A stretch of DNA of 64,000 bases from Zeimonas sp032027205 (GCA_032027205.1 JAVSMN010000001.1:2465254-2529253); one strand, 5' to 3'. Counted from the stretch's first letter, positions 52,178 to 60,473 are shown. A program made the numbers and translations. Notes: generated by a model from the letters alone, not told the origin.

Positions 52178-52786
52178 GTGGCGGCGTTCGCCGTCGCGCT
52201 GTTGCTGCACGCGAGGGTCGCCTATTCGATCGGCGCGAACGCGTTCTTCGCCACTTATGCCGCGCTCGTGCTCAACCAGATGCCGCGGCTGACCGGCGAC
52301 TACCTGCGCAGGAACGCCAGCGCCACCGATCTGCCGGTGCTCGTCATCTTCGTCGTGACGTTCCTCGTAGTCTGCGTTGCCGTGGCGTCGCTGTTCCAGT
52401 TGATCAACGGCAAGGGCGATCCGCATCCGACGGATCTGCTGCTTTCGTCGGCGTCGTTGCCGCTCGGCTGGTTCACGGTCCACGCGATGTTCGCGCTGCA
52501 CTATGCGCACGTCTATTGGATGGGCGACAGCGACGACGCCTCCGGCGGCGAATCGGGTCGTCGCGCTTCCGCTCGCGGGCTTCGGTTCTCCGGCGAAGGC
52601 ACGCCGGCAGGGTGGGACTTCCTCTATTTCTCCGCGACCATCGGCATGACGTCGCAGACTTCCGATACGGGCGTGACGTCCACGCGAATGCGGCGCATCG
52701 CCACCGTGCACTCGATCTCGTCGTTCTTCTTCAATACGGTGATCCTGGCCGCCGCGGTGAACCTCGCGGTCAGTCTCGGAGGGTGA
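52178..52786 (+). CDS. DUF1345 membrane protein, start uncertain
   Basis: 202 residues from the GTG at 52178, with about five membrane helices. FLYFSATIGMTSQTSDTGVT and PLGWFTVHAMFALHYAHVYW are DUF1345 hallmarks. The frame continues upstream for 34 sense codons with no ATG, GTG or TTG, and those codons (including HLPFIVAACIG) would complete the first helix. Either the first helix is truncated, a rare start is used, or the sequence has a small error near 52130. Function unknown. Confidence 0.8.
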   Translation: MAAFAVALLLHARVAYSIGANAFFATYAALVLNQMPRLTGDYLRRNASATDLPVLVIFVVTFLVVCVAVASLFQLINGKGDPHPTDLLLSSASLPLGWFTVHAMFALHYAHVYWMGDSDDASGGESGRRASARGLRFSGEGTPAGWDFLYFSATIGMTSQTSDTGVTSTRMRRIATVHSISSFFFNTVILAAAVNLAVSLGG

Positions 52787-52791
52787 TTCCC

Positions 52792-53493
52792 ATGACAGAG
52801 CTGCTTGCCGATCGAAACATCGTCGTCACCGGTGGCGAAGGCGCGCTGGGCATGGTGGTCGTCCGCCGCCTGCTGCAGGCCGGAGCGACCTGTCACGTGC
52901 CGAGTCGTCGAGCGGGCGCCTCTGCGCCGTTTGCGTCGGACGAGCGCGTACGCGTGGTGGGTGGCGTCGATCTCGCCGACCAGGCTGCGGTCGACCGCTT
53001 CTACGATGCGCTGCCGGAGTTGTGGGCCTCGGTGCACCTGGCCGGCGGCTTTGCGATGGCCGGCGTCGTCGAAACGACGGGTCCGGATTTCCTGCGAATG
53101 ATCGAAACGAACGCGCTGACCGCGTTCCTGTGCTCGCGCGCGGCGGTGCGCGTCATGCGAAAGACCGACAACGGCGGGCGCATCGTCAACGTCTCGGCGC
53201 GGCCCGGAGTCGACCCGCGCAAGGGCGCGCGGATGGCGGCCTACGCCACGAGCAAGGCCGCGGTGGCGGCGCTGACGATCGCGCTCGCCGAGGAGTTGAA
53301 GGGCGAACGCATCCTCGTCAACGCAGTGTCCCCGTCGACGCTGGATACGCCCGCCAATCGCCGCGCGATGCCCGATGCCGACACCTCGAAGTGGCTCGCG
53401 CCCGAGGCAGCGGCCGAGGCGGTGCTGCAGCTCGTCTCGCCCACCAATCGGGAGATCAGCGGCGCGGTGCTGCCGATGTACGCACGCGCCTGA
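52792..53493 (+). CDS. Short-chain dehydrogenase/reductase
   Basis: 233-residue SDR. Cofactor loop VTGGEGALGMVVV; the usual NNAG is replaced by HLAGGFAMAG; the catalytic YxxxK is in AAYATSKAAV. The cofactor loop is GxxGALG rather than GxxxGIG, an atypical SDR form seen in dihydropteridine-reductase-like proteins. It follows the DUF1345 gene by five bases. Substrate unknown. Confidence 0.88.
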   Translation: MTELLADRNIVVTGGEGALGMVVVRRLLQAGATCHVPSRRAGASAPFASDERVRVVGGVDLADQAAVDRFYDALPELWASVHLAGGFAMAGVVETTGPDFLRMIETNALTAFLCSRAAVRVMRKTDNGGRIVNVSARPGVDPRKGARMAAYATSKAAVAALTIALAEELKGERILVNAVSPSTLDTPANRRAMPDADTSKWLAPEAAAEAVLQLVSPTNREISGAVLPMYARA

Positions 53494-53538
53494 GCGACGT
53501 TCCCGCAGCGCCCGTCGCATGCCGTTATCGTTCCGTCG

Positions 53539-53775
53539 ATGCGCACCTTCGAAGATGATCGGGGCCGCCGCTGGCAGGCGGCGCTGCTCGAAGCGTCCTG
53601 GGGAAACGTGCTCCTGTTGTTCAGCGCGTTCGACGGCGACGACACCCGCCAGCAACTGCTCGATGCGCAGAACATGAGCGAGGCGGTGTCCCGCCTGGCG
53701 GTGATGAGCGACGACGAATTGCGTGCGCTGCTGTCGACGGCGAGCGCGTGGGATCCCGGTCGCGCCGGCGCCTGA
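53539..53775 (+). CDS. Small conserved hypothetical protein
   Basis: 78 residues, acidic, without signal peptide or membrane helix. The sequence (RRWQAALLEASWGNVLLLFS; QNMSEAVSRLAVMSDDEL) has the composition and codon bias of a real gene and the look of a compact alpha/beta domain. I cannot name the family or function. It converges on lipA 21 bases away. Confidence 0.65.
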   Translation: MRTFEDDRGRRWQAALLEASWGNVLLLFSAFDGDDTRQQLLDAQNMSEAVSRLAVMSDDELRALLSTASAWDPGRAGA

Positions 53776-53796
53776 AAAGCGCGACGAGCCTGGACG

Positions 53797-54846
53797 TCAG
53801 CAGCGCATCGGACTCATCGTGGCCGACGAGTCGCGAATGCCGTCGAGGACGCTTTCCCGATCCAGACCGACGTTGTCGTGCTCGAGCACGCGCTCGGCGC
53901 GATAGCTCGAGCGCACGAACGGGCCTGCGACGGCTTCGAGGAAACCCTTCGCCAGCGCGGCGTCGCGGTACGCGCGGAATTCCTCCGGGTCGACGTAGCG
54001 CTGCACCGGAAGGTGGTTCGGCGTGGGGCGCATGTACTGGCCCATCGTCACCACATCGACGCCGGCCTCGCGCATGTCGTCGAGCGCCTCGTCGATCTCG
54101 CGATCGGTTTCGCCGAGCCCCAGCATCAGGCTCGTCTTGGTGATCGTCCCCGGCGCGTGCGCCTTCGCGAAGCGGAGCACGTCGAGCGTCTGCTCGTAGC
54201 CTGCACGCGCGTCGCGCACCGGATGCGTCAGGCGCCGGACCGTTTCGAGGTTCTGCGCGTAGGTGGCCAGGCCCGCATCCAGCACCGTCGCCACGTGCTG
54301 GTGGATTCCCTGGAAATCCGGCGTAAGCGCTTCCACCGCGGTGTCGGGCATGCGCTCGTGGATCGCGCGTATGCACGACGCATAGTGGGCCGCACCCAGG
54401 TCGGCGAGGTCGTCGCGGTCCACCGACGTCAGCACCACGTAGCGCAGACCCATCAGCGCCACGGCGTCTGCCACGTTCGCCGGCTCGCGTGCGTCGAGCC
54501 ATCCCTTCGGATTGCCGGTGTTCACCGAACAGAACCGGCAGGCGCGCGTGCACACCGAGCCCATCAGCATGAACGTCGCGGTGCCGCGTCCCCAGCATTC
54601 GGCGATGTTCGGGCACTTCGACTCGGCGCACACCGTGGACAGACGGTGCGAGCGGACGATCTCCGCCACCTCGCGATAGCGCGCGCCGCCGGGTATGCCC
54701 ACGCGCAGCCACGACGGCTTCGGACCGGCGTCGCGCACTACTGTGTCTGCGCCCGGCTTGATCCCGTCCAGGATCGCGCGCGTGCCCTGCGGCGTGTCGA
54801 TCTTGGTTCCGGAGGCGGGGCGACGGTTGTGGGGGGTGTCGGACAT
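53797..54846 (-). CDS. lipA: LipA, lipoyl synthase
   Basis: Radical-SAM enzyme that inserts two sulfurs into octanoylated lipoyl domains. 349 residues. The auxiliary cluster is Cys73, Cys78, Cys84 (CAESKCPNIAEC) and the radical-SAM cluster is Cys99, Cys103, Cys106 (CTRACRFC). RSSYRAE near the C-terminus supplies the conserved Ser. I chose the ATG at 54846 (MSDTPHNRRP); the frame continues 40 codons upstream without family similarity. lipB, its usual upstream neighbour, is absent here; a GNAT fragment and tRNA-Phe take its place. Confidence 0.96.
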   Translation of the reverse strand: MSDTPHNRRPASGTKIDTPQGTRAILDGIKPGADTVVRDAGPKPSWLRVGIPGGARYREVAEIVRSHRLSTVCAESKCPNIAECWGRGTATFMLMGSVCTRACRFCSVNTGNPKGWLDAREPANVADAVALMGLRYVVLTSVDRDDLADLGAAHYASCIRAIHERMPDTAVEALTPDFQGIHQHVATVLDAGLATYAQNLETVRRLTHPVRDARAGYEQTLDVLRFAKAHAPGTITKTSLMLGLGETDREIDEALDDMREAGVDVVTMGQYMRPTPNHLPVQRYVDPEEFRAYRDAALAKGFLEAVAGPFVRSSYRAERVLEHDNVGLDRESVLDGIRDSSATMSPMRC

Positions 54847-54898
54847 CGGGAGGGCTGAATCGCGCGCAGACGCTTTCGAAGACGGAGAGGAAACCGTC

Positions 54899-55078
54899 AT
54901 GATATCGACGCGCGCTGTCGTCGCGCTAAGGCCTTCGGGGTTTCTCGTTCTGCGCCCCTCCCACATCGATGCCGAGGCCGAGGCGTTTCATCGCCGTTTC
55001 GGTTTCGAGTCGACGCCGGCGCAGGAGCGGCAACTGATTTTGCAGCTCAAGGATGCGAGGCGTTTTGCCGGAAGATGA
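54899..55078 (+). pseudogene. C-terminal fragment of a GNAT acetyltransferase
   Basis: A 59-codon frame whose last two-thirds (from about 54944; HIDAEAEAFHRRFGFESTPA, then LILQLKD) match the final strand-helix-strand of GNAT acetyltransferases, the AFYxRFGF motif, as in TacT-like toxins. The acetyl-CoA-binding loop and the rest of the domain are missing, so it cannot be an active enzyme. A GGAGAGG box precedes its ATG, so a short peptide could be made. It ends five bases before the tRNA-Phe 3' end. Confidence 0.6.
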
Positions 55079-55083
55079 ATCGA

Positions 55084-55159
<76 letters not shown>

Positions 55160-55199
55160 CCGGGGCGCGAGGCAGACCCGCCGCGCCGGAAAGGCCGCA

Positions 55200-55208
55200 A
55201 TCTTAGCA
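55200..55208 (-). promoter_or_regulatory. Possible extended -10 of the tRNA-Phe promoter
   Basis: On the minus strand TGC-TAAGAT lies about 40 bases upstream of the tRNA 5' end and is followed by a GC-rich discriminator-like stretch. The TGn extension compensates for the lack of a clear -35 element. Confidence 0.35.
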
Positions 55209-55250
55209 GATGCCCCGCGCGCGCCGAGGCGTGCCACCTATAATCCGTCC

Positions 55251-56513
55251 ATGTCGGACAGCAGTGATCTCCTCCGCGCCGACGTCGCCGTCGTCGGCCG
55301 CGGAGCGGTGGGCGTGGCGGCGGCGCTCGCGGTGTCGCGCGCCGGGTTGTCCACGGTCCTCGTCGGTGCGCAACCGGTGCCCGAGCCGATCGACGCGTCC
55401 GACGCCTGGGACCTGCGCGTCTTCGCGCTGTCGCCGGCAACGCGCCGGCTGCTCGAGTCGATCGACGCCTGGCAGCCGCTCGATGCGCAGCGCATCGCGC
55501 CGGTGTACGACATGCGCGTCTTTCCCGCCTTCGGCTCGCAGGACGACGAGCTGCACTTCAGCGCCTACGAGTCGTCGATCGAGGCGCTCGCCTGGATCGC
55601 CGAGCAGCGCAACCTGATGCATGCGCTCGACCAGGCGCAACACGCGGCGGGGCTGCACGTCGTCGACGAGCGCTTCGAAAGCTTCGAGAACGGGGCGCTC
55701 TCTGCGTCGCAGCCGCCGGAACCGTTCATTCGCCTGCTGCTGGACGGCGGCCGCCGCATCGAGACACGCCTGGTCGTCGGCGCCGACGGCGCCGCCTCGC
55801 GAGTGCGCGAAGCCGCCGGCATCGACAGCCGCGTCTCCGACTACCCGCAGCGCGCGCTCGTCGCGCACTTCGACACCTCGCTGTCGCATCGCGACGTCGC
55901 CTGGCAGTGGTTCGGCGAGCACGGCGTGCTCGCGCTGCTGCCGCTCCCGGTCACCGGGCTTGCGAACGTGCCGGCCGGGCGCGTGAGCATGGTCTGGGCA
56001 GCGCCGCACGAGCTCGCCGACGAACTGCAGGCGATGACGCCCGAGCAGCTCGCCGCGCGCGTGCAGCAGGCCACCGGTTCGGCGCTCGGCTCGATGACGT
56101 CGATTTCGCGCGTCGCCGGTTTTCCGCTGCGGCTGGCGCGCGCTTCGTCGATGATCGCGCAGCGCGTCGCGCTGGTGGGCGACGCGGCGCACGTCGTGCA
56201 TCCGCTGGCCGGGCAGGGCATGAATCTGGGCTTCGGCGACGTGGAAGCGCTGGCACGCACGCTGCGTGATCGCGAGGCGACGCGCGACCCCGGCGATCGC
56301 CTGCTGCTGCGCCGTTACGAGCGCGTTCGCGCCGAACCGGTGGCGGCGATGCGCCGCACCACCGACGGCCTGCAGCGGCTGTTCGACCCGGTGCGGCCGC
56401 TTGCGCCCAAGCCGGTCGCGCCCTTCGTACGCTCGTTCGTCACCATGGGCTGGCGCGCCGTGGCACGATCTGGCTGGATCCGAAAACGGCTGGTTGGGCA
56501 GGCGGTACGCTGA
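55251..56513 (+). CDS. UbiH/COQ6-family FAD monooxygenase
   Basis: 420-residue flavoprotein hydroxylase of the ubiquinone ring-hydroxylase group. The FAD-binding start is VVGRGAVGVAAALAV, followed by the mid-chain VVGADGAASRVREAAGI and the GD motif GDAAHVVHPLAGQGMNLGFG. These group it with UbiH, UbiF, UbiI and UbiM; which ring position it hydroxylates cannot be decided by eye. The gene starts 91 bases from the divergent tRNA-Phe and precedes dsbC by 29 bases. Confidence 0.9.
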   Translation: MSDSSDLLRADVAVVGRGAVGVAAALAVSRAGLSTVLVGAQPVPEPIDASDAWDLRVFALSPATRRLLESIDAWQPLDAQRIAPVYDMRVFPAFGSQDDELHFSAYESSIEALAWIAEQRNLMHALDQAQHAAGLHVVDERFESFENGALSASQPPEPFIRLLLDGGRRIETRLVVGADGAASRVREAAGIDSRVSDYPQRALVAHFDTSLSHRDVAWQWFGEHGVLALLPLPVTGLANVPAGRVSMVWAAPHELADELQAMTPEQLAARVQQATGSALGSMTSISRVAGFPLRLARASSMIAQRVALVGDAAHVVHPLAGQGMNLGFGDVEALARTLRDREATRDPGDRLLLRRYERVRAEPVAAMRRTTDGLQRLFDPVRPLAPKPVAPFVRSFVTMGWRAVARSGWIRKRLVGQAVR

Positions 56514-56542
56514 GCGCGCAACGCATTCACGAGGTTTCCTTC

Positions 56543-57319
56543 ATGTTTCGCATTTCTTCGCGACGCGCGCGTCGCCTGGCTGCATCGCTCGGCGCAGCAG
56601 CCTTCGGTATTTCGCTGATGCTCGCCGCACCGCTTTCGCAGGCGCAGAAGGCCTCCGACGACGCAGCCGAGGCGCGCGTGCGTGCCGCGATGGAGCAGCT
56701 CACCAGCGGCCGCTCGAAGGTCGACGAGGTTCGCGCCACCCCCATCCCCGGGGTGTACGAAGTCCGCGTCGGCACGCGGCTGCTCTACGTGGACGGACAG
56801 GGCAAGTACATGTTCCTCGACGGCGACCTGATCGACCTGAAGTCGCAGCGCAACCTCACGCAGGAGCGTGTCGAGGAGTTGCAGACGATCGACTTCGGCG
56901 TGCTGCCGCTGGACCTCGCCATCAAGCAGGTGAACGGCAAGGGCAAGCGCGTCGTCGCCGTGTTCGAGGACGCGAACTGCGGCTACTGCAAGCGGCTGCG
57001 TGCCGATCTCGTCAAGCTCGACGACGTGACGATCTACACGTTCCCGCTCGCGTTCCTCGCGGCCGATTCCGAGAGCAAGGCGCGCAAGGCGATGTGCGCG
57101 GCCGACCCGGCGCGCGCCTGGAACGACCTGCTGCTGAACAACCGCGTGCCCGACAACGCGGGCACCTGCGAGACGCCGCTGAAGCAGGTGCACGAACTCG
57201 CGCAGAAGCTCGGCATCACCGGCACGCCGGTCGTGTTCTTCTCGAACGGCCGTCGGCTCACCGGCTACGCGCCGCCGGATCACTTCGGCAAGATGCTCGC
57301 TGCGCATTCGAAGAGCTGA
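56543..57319 (+). CDS. dsbC: DsbC, periplasmic disulfide isomerase
   Basis: 258 residues with a Sec signal peptide (cleavage near SQAQKA), an N-terminal dimerisation domain (VRATPIPGVYEVRVGTRLLY) and a thioredoxin-fold domain with active site CGYC at Cys146 and Cys149. The cis-Pro loop is TGTPVVFF. A second Cys pair (KAMCAAD, GTCETPL) matches the structural disulfide of DsbC. DsbD, which keeps it reduced, is not in the window. Confidence 0.96.
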   Translation: MFRISSRRARRLAASLGAAAFGISLMLAAPLSQAQKASDDAAEARVRAAMEQLTSGRSKVDEVRATPIPGVYEVRVGTRLLYVDGQGKYMFLDGDLIDLKSQRNLTQERVEELQTIDFGVLPLDLAIKQVNGKGKRVVAVFEDANCGYCKRLRADLVKLDDVTIYTFPLAFLAADSESKARKAMCAADPARAWNDLLLNNRVPDNAGTCETPLKQVHELAQKLGITGTPVVFFSNGRRLTGYAPPDHFGKMLAAHSKS

Positions 57320-57377
57320 CGCGCGCGCTGCGATCACGCAGCGCCCCCGCCGCGCAGGACGAGCATCGAATATTCGC

Positions 57378-58577
57378 TCAGCGCGGCGGCGCCTCGCCCT
57401 TCGGCAACAGCAGCCACATGCGCATCGGCTGACGGGCAAGCCCGGCAAGCCGCCCCGCTTCGTCGCCCGAGCCCCAGAACAGGTCGGCGCGCACTGCGCC
57501 GACGATCGCCGCGCCCCGGTCCTGCGACACGACGACGCGCCGCAAAGGCGCGCCGGTCTCGGGGTGCGCGCCGTCCACGAAGAGCAGGGCGCCCGGCGGA
57601 ACGAAAGCCGGGTCGGTGGCCACCGAGCGCAGCGGCGTGAGCGCCACGCCGAGCGCGCCCGGCGGACCGGCATCCTGCGACGTCGTTGCAGGTAACTCGC
57701 GGAAGAAGACGTAGCGCGGATTGGCGTGCAGGATTTCGCGCGCCTGCGACGGGTTCGCTCGCAACCACGCGCGGATCGCCGCGGCGTCGACCGCGCCGGG
57801 CGCGAGCGCGCCGCGCTCGATCAGTACGCGCCCGATCGCCCGGTACGGGTGTCCGTTGTGATCGGCGAATCCCACCCTGACTACCGCTCCGTCGGGCAGG
57901 CGCACGCGTCCCGAACCCTGCACCTGCAGGAAAAAGGCCTCGATCGGGTCGTCGAGCCAGAGCAGTGCCTTCGCCTCGGGAAGTCCGTCGTTCTCGATGC
58001 TCGCCCGGGTCGGATAGGCTCCCGCGGGGCTGCCGCCGCGCAGACGCTGTCGCGAACCGTCAGCTAACGCGACCAGATCGTCGGGCCGCGCAAGCAGAGG
58101 TACCTGCGAGGCGCGTACGCGCGTACGCGTGCCTTGCAGTATCGGTTCGTAATAGCCGGTGAGCAGGCCTTCGCGCTGGCCGTCGGCGCCGAATAGCGGC
58201 CAGGCGTCGAAGCGTTCGATGAGCCAGCGCGCGAGGTTTTCGGGGGCGGGAAGCTGTCGGCACAGGTCCGGCCACGGCAGCGGCGGACGCGCAAGGCCGC
58301 ATTGGCGCGCAAGGGTTTCGCGAAGGCCCTCCAGTTCGTCGTCGCTCCATCCCGGCAGCGCGTCGATGCGCAGCGGCGCGTGCATCGACGACTCGCTCGT
58401 CGGCGTCGGGGTCTCGCGCGTGGGCGTCGGGGCATCGCGTGTCGGCATCGACGCCTCGCGCGCAGGCATCGACGCGGCGTGACCCGGCCTCGTTGCATCG
58501 GGCGCCGGTGCCGAAGCACAGCCGGCGACGATCAGCGCGAGTGCCGCGCAGGCCGACGCGAAGGCGCTTGCGCGCAT
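57378..58577 (-). CDS. mltA: MltA, membrane-bound lytic murein transglycosylase
   Basis: 399-residue outer-membrane lipoprotein that cleaves peptidoglycan to 1,6-anhydro products. Lipobox LIVAGC with Cys20. Residues 37-64 are four degenerate 7-residue repeats (see repeat entry). The MltA domain holds GLLTGYYEPILQGT, FFLQVQGSGRVRLPDG, and the 3D domain with the catalytic Asp in VSQDRGAAIVGAVRADLFWG. I start at 58577; a longer frame upstream has no family similarity. It converges on dsbC, with 58 bases between the stops. Confidence 0.95.
   Translation of the reverse strand: MRASAFASACAALALIVAGCASAPAPDATRPGHAASMPAREASMPTRDAPTPTRETPTPTSESSMHAPLRIDALPGWSDDELEGLRETLARQCGLARPPLPWPDLCRQLPAPENLARWLIERFDAWPLFGADGQREGLLTGYYEPILQGTRTRVRASQVPLLARPDDLVALADGSRQRLRGGSPAGAYPTRASIENDGLPEAKALLWLDDPIEAFFLQVQGSGRVRLPDGAVVRVGFADHNGHPYRAIGRVLIERGALAPGAVDAAAIRAWLRANPSQAREILHANPRYVFFRELPATTSQDAGPPGALGVALTPLRSVATDPAFVPPGALLFVDGAHPETGAPLRRVVVSQDRGAAIVGAVRADLFWGSGDEAGRLAGLARQPMRMWLLLPKGEAPPR
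58386..58469 (-). repeat. Four 21-bp repeats in mltA
   Basis: Within mltA, codons 37-64 encode four tandem 7-residue units: MPAREAS, MPTRDAP, TPTRETP, TPTSESS. They lie just after the lipid-anchored cysteine and probably form a flexible tether from the membrane to the catalytic domain. Copy number could vary by slippage without changing frame. Confidence 0.8.
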
Positions 58578-58624
58578 CCGGCGAAACGCTCGCGCGCGCA
58601 CGCGGTCGGAAAACGGAACGCCGA

Positions 58625-59011
58625 TCAATGCAGCGTTCGCGGCATGCTCAGCGCGAACAGCGGAATCTCCACGTCGAAGCGCTCGCCGTCCTCGGCCACG
58701 AAGAAGTAGCTGCCGCGCATCTCGCCGGTGGGCGTGGCGAGTTGACTGCCGCTCGTGTACTCGAAGCGTTCGCCGGGTTCGAGCAGCGGCTGTTTTCCGA
58801 CGACGCCGAGGCCCTTGACTTCGATCGATCGCCCGTCGTCGTCGCTGATGTACCAATGACGGCTGATCAGTTGCGCGGCGACGTTGCCCTGGTTCGTGAT
58901 GCGAACGGTGTACGCGAACGAATAGCAGGAATCGTCCGGCTTCGACTGTTCCGGCAGATACGAGGTCTGCACCTCGACGCGAAGGTCGTATCGCTTCTGG
59001 GGGTCTGGCAC
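58625..59011 (-). CDS. apaG: ApaG/CorD-like protein
   Basis: 128-residue fibronectin-III-like ApaG. YSFAYTVRITNQGNVAAQLI, then VVGKQPLLEPGERFEYTSGS and TPTGEMRGSY are family landmarks. I use the GTG at 59011 (product starts MPDPQKRYDLRVEV); no ATG occurs at a suitable place. E. coli ApaG has been linked to cobalt resistance and magnesium efflux, but a biochemical function is not settled. It lies 47 bases upstream of mltA and is divergent from rpe, 70 bases away. Confidence 0.93.
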   Translation of the reverse strand: MPDPQKRYDLRVEVQTSYLPEQSKPDDSCYSFAYTVRITNQGNVAAQLISRHWYISDDDGRSIEVKGLGVVGKQPLLEPGERFEYTSGSQLATPTGEMRGSYFFVAEDGERFDVEIPLFALSMPRTLH

Positions 59012-59081
59012 GGCAGGCGCAGTTCGATGGCTGGCTACAATTGTAGACACGCATGTTGCGTGCGTTCGCGAATCCCTCCGA

Positions 59082-59774
59082 ATGACCACCGAATTCCTTT
59101 TGGCACCGAGCATCCTGTCCGCCGATTTCGCGCGCCTGGGCGAGGAAGTGCGAGCTGTGCAGGCGGCGGGCGCCGACTGGATCCACTTCGACGTCATGGA
59201 CAACCATTACGTGCCGAACCTGAGCATCGGCCCGATGGTGTGCGAAGCGCTGCGCCCGCACGTCGAGATCCCGATCGACGTGCACCTGATGGTCGAACCG
59301 GTCGACCGCATCGTTGGCGATTTTGCGAAGGCCGGCGCGAACTGGATCAGCTTCCATCCGGAAGCCACGCGCCACGTCGATCGCACGCTCGAGGTGATCC
59401 GCGATCACGGCTGCAAGGCCGGCCTCGTCTTCAATCCGGCCACGCCGCTGAACTGGCTCGATCACCTGATGGACCGCATCGATCTCGTGCTGCTGATGTC
59501 GGTCAACCCCGGATTCGGCGGACAGAAGTTCATCGCGTCGGCGCTGCCGAAACTGCGCGCAACGCGCGCGCGCATCGACGCCCACGCGCAGAACGGCGGA
59601 CAGCCTATCCGCCTCGAGATCGACGGAGGCGTCAAGGTCGAGAACGTGGCCGAATGCGCGCGCGCCGGCGCCGACACCTTCGTTGCCGGTTCGGCCGTGT
59701 TCGGCGCGCCCGATGCGGACGGCGGATACCGTGGCATCGTGCAGGCCTTCCGCTCGGCGCTGGCGGGCGCGTGA
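59082..59774 (+). CDS. rpe: Rpe, ribulose-phosphate 3-epimerase
   Basis: TIM-barrel epimerase interconverting ribulose-5-P and xylulose-5-P in the pentose-phosphate and Calvin pathways. 230 residues. APSILSADFARLGEEV, HFDVMDNHYVPNLSIGP, LMSVNPGFGGQKFI and LEIDGGVKVEN carry the metal-binding and catalytic residues. The stop overlaps gph by four bases (GTGA). Rpe supplies the pentose phosphates from which PRPP for trp and his synthesis is made, in keeping with the linkage. Confidence 0.96.
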   Translation: MTTEFLLAPSILSADFARLGEEVRAVQAAGADWIHFDVMDNHYVPNLSIGPMVCEALRPHVEIPIDVHLMVEPVDRIVGDFAKAGANWISFHPEATRHVDRTLEVIRDHGCKAGLVFNPATPLNWLDHLMDRIDLVLLMSVNPGFGGQKFIASALPKLRATRARIDAHAQNGGQPIRLEIDGGVKVENVAECARAGADTFVAGSAVFGAPDADGGYRGIVQAFRSALAGA

Positions 59775-60472
59775 ACGCGTCGGACCGCGCCGAGCGTGCG
59801 AGCTTCCGCGCGCGCGCGGTGCTGCTCGACCTCGACGGAACGCTGCTCGATACAGTCGCCGATCTCGCGGCGGCCGTCGATGCGATGCTCGTCGAACTCG
59901 GCCGTACGCCGATCGGCGAGAGCGTGGTGCGCAACTACGTCGGCAAGGGCGCGCGCGTGCTCGTGCGTCGCGCGTTGGCCGGCTCGCTCGATGGACCCTG
60001 CGACGAGAAAGTCGTGGATGCGGCGATGCCCGTATTCGAGCGCCACTACGCGCGCGAGAACGGCGCGAGCGCGCGCCTGTATCCAAACGCCGTCGAGGGT
60101 CTCGACGCGATGCGCGCGAAGGGCCTGGCGCTCGCCTGCGTCACCAACAAGCCGCAGCCCTTCACCGACGCGCTGCTGTCTCGCACCGGGCTCGCGCCCT
60201 ACTTCACCGCGATCGTCGGCGCCGACGCGCGCCTCGCGCGCAAGCCCGATCCGGCATCGCTGCTGCACGCGTGCGAGCGACTCGGCATCGCGCCCCTGCA
60301 AGCGGTGGCCATCGGCGACTCGATGAACGACGTGCAGGCGGCACGCGCCGCCGGCATTCCGGTGATCGTCGTGCCCTACGGCTACAACGAGGGCCGGCCT
60401 GCGTCTGCGCTCGATGCCGACGCTCACGTGGACGATCTGCAAGAGGCCGCCGCGCGCATCGAGATGCTATAG
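59771..60472 (+). CDS. gph: Gph, phosphoglycolate phosphatase
   Basis: HAD-superfamily phosphatase of 233 residues starting at the GTG at 59771. The nucleophile Asp is in LLDLDGTLLDTVADL; Thr and Lys motifs are in CVTNKPQPFTDAL and ARKPDPASLLHA; the acidic loop is AIGDSMNDVQAARAAG. Removal of 2-phosphoglycolate is the usual role. The stop codon overlaps the -10 element of the trp promoter. Confidence 0.94.
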   Translation: MNASDRAERASFRARAVLLDLDGTLLDTVADLAAAVDAMLVELGRTPIGESVVRNYVGKGARVLVRRALAGSLDGPCDEKVVDAAMPVFERHYARENGASARLYPNAVEGLDAMRAKGLALACVTNKPQPFTDALLSRTGLAPYFTAIVGADARLARKPDPASLLHACERLGIAPLQAVAIGDSMNDVQAARAAGIPVIVVPYGYNEGRPASALDADAHVDDLQEAAARIEML

Positions 60473-60473
60473 T
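60465..60473 (+). promoter_or_regulatory. Extended -10 promoter of the trp operon
   Basis: TGC-TATAGT (TATAGT at 60468-60473) matches the consensus in five of six positions with the TGn extension, placed across the gph stop codon. No good -35 is seen 17 bases upstream, which is normal for extended -10 promoters. Transcription would start near 60480, about 30 bases before the leader ORF. Confidence 0.6.
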
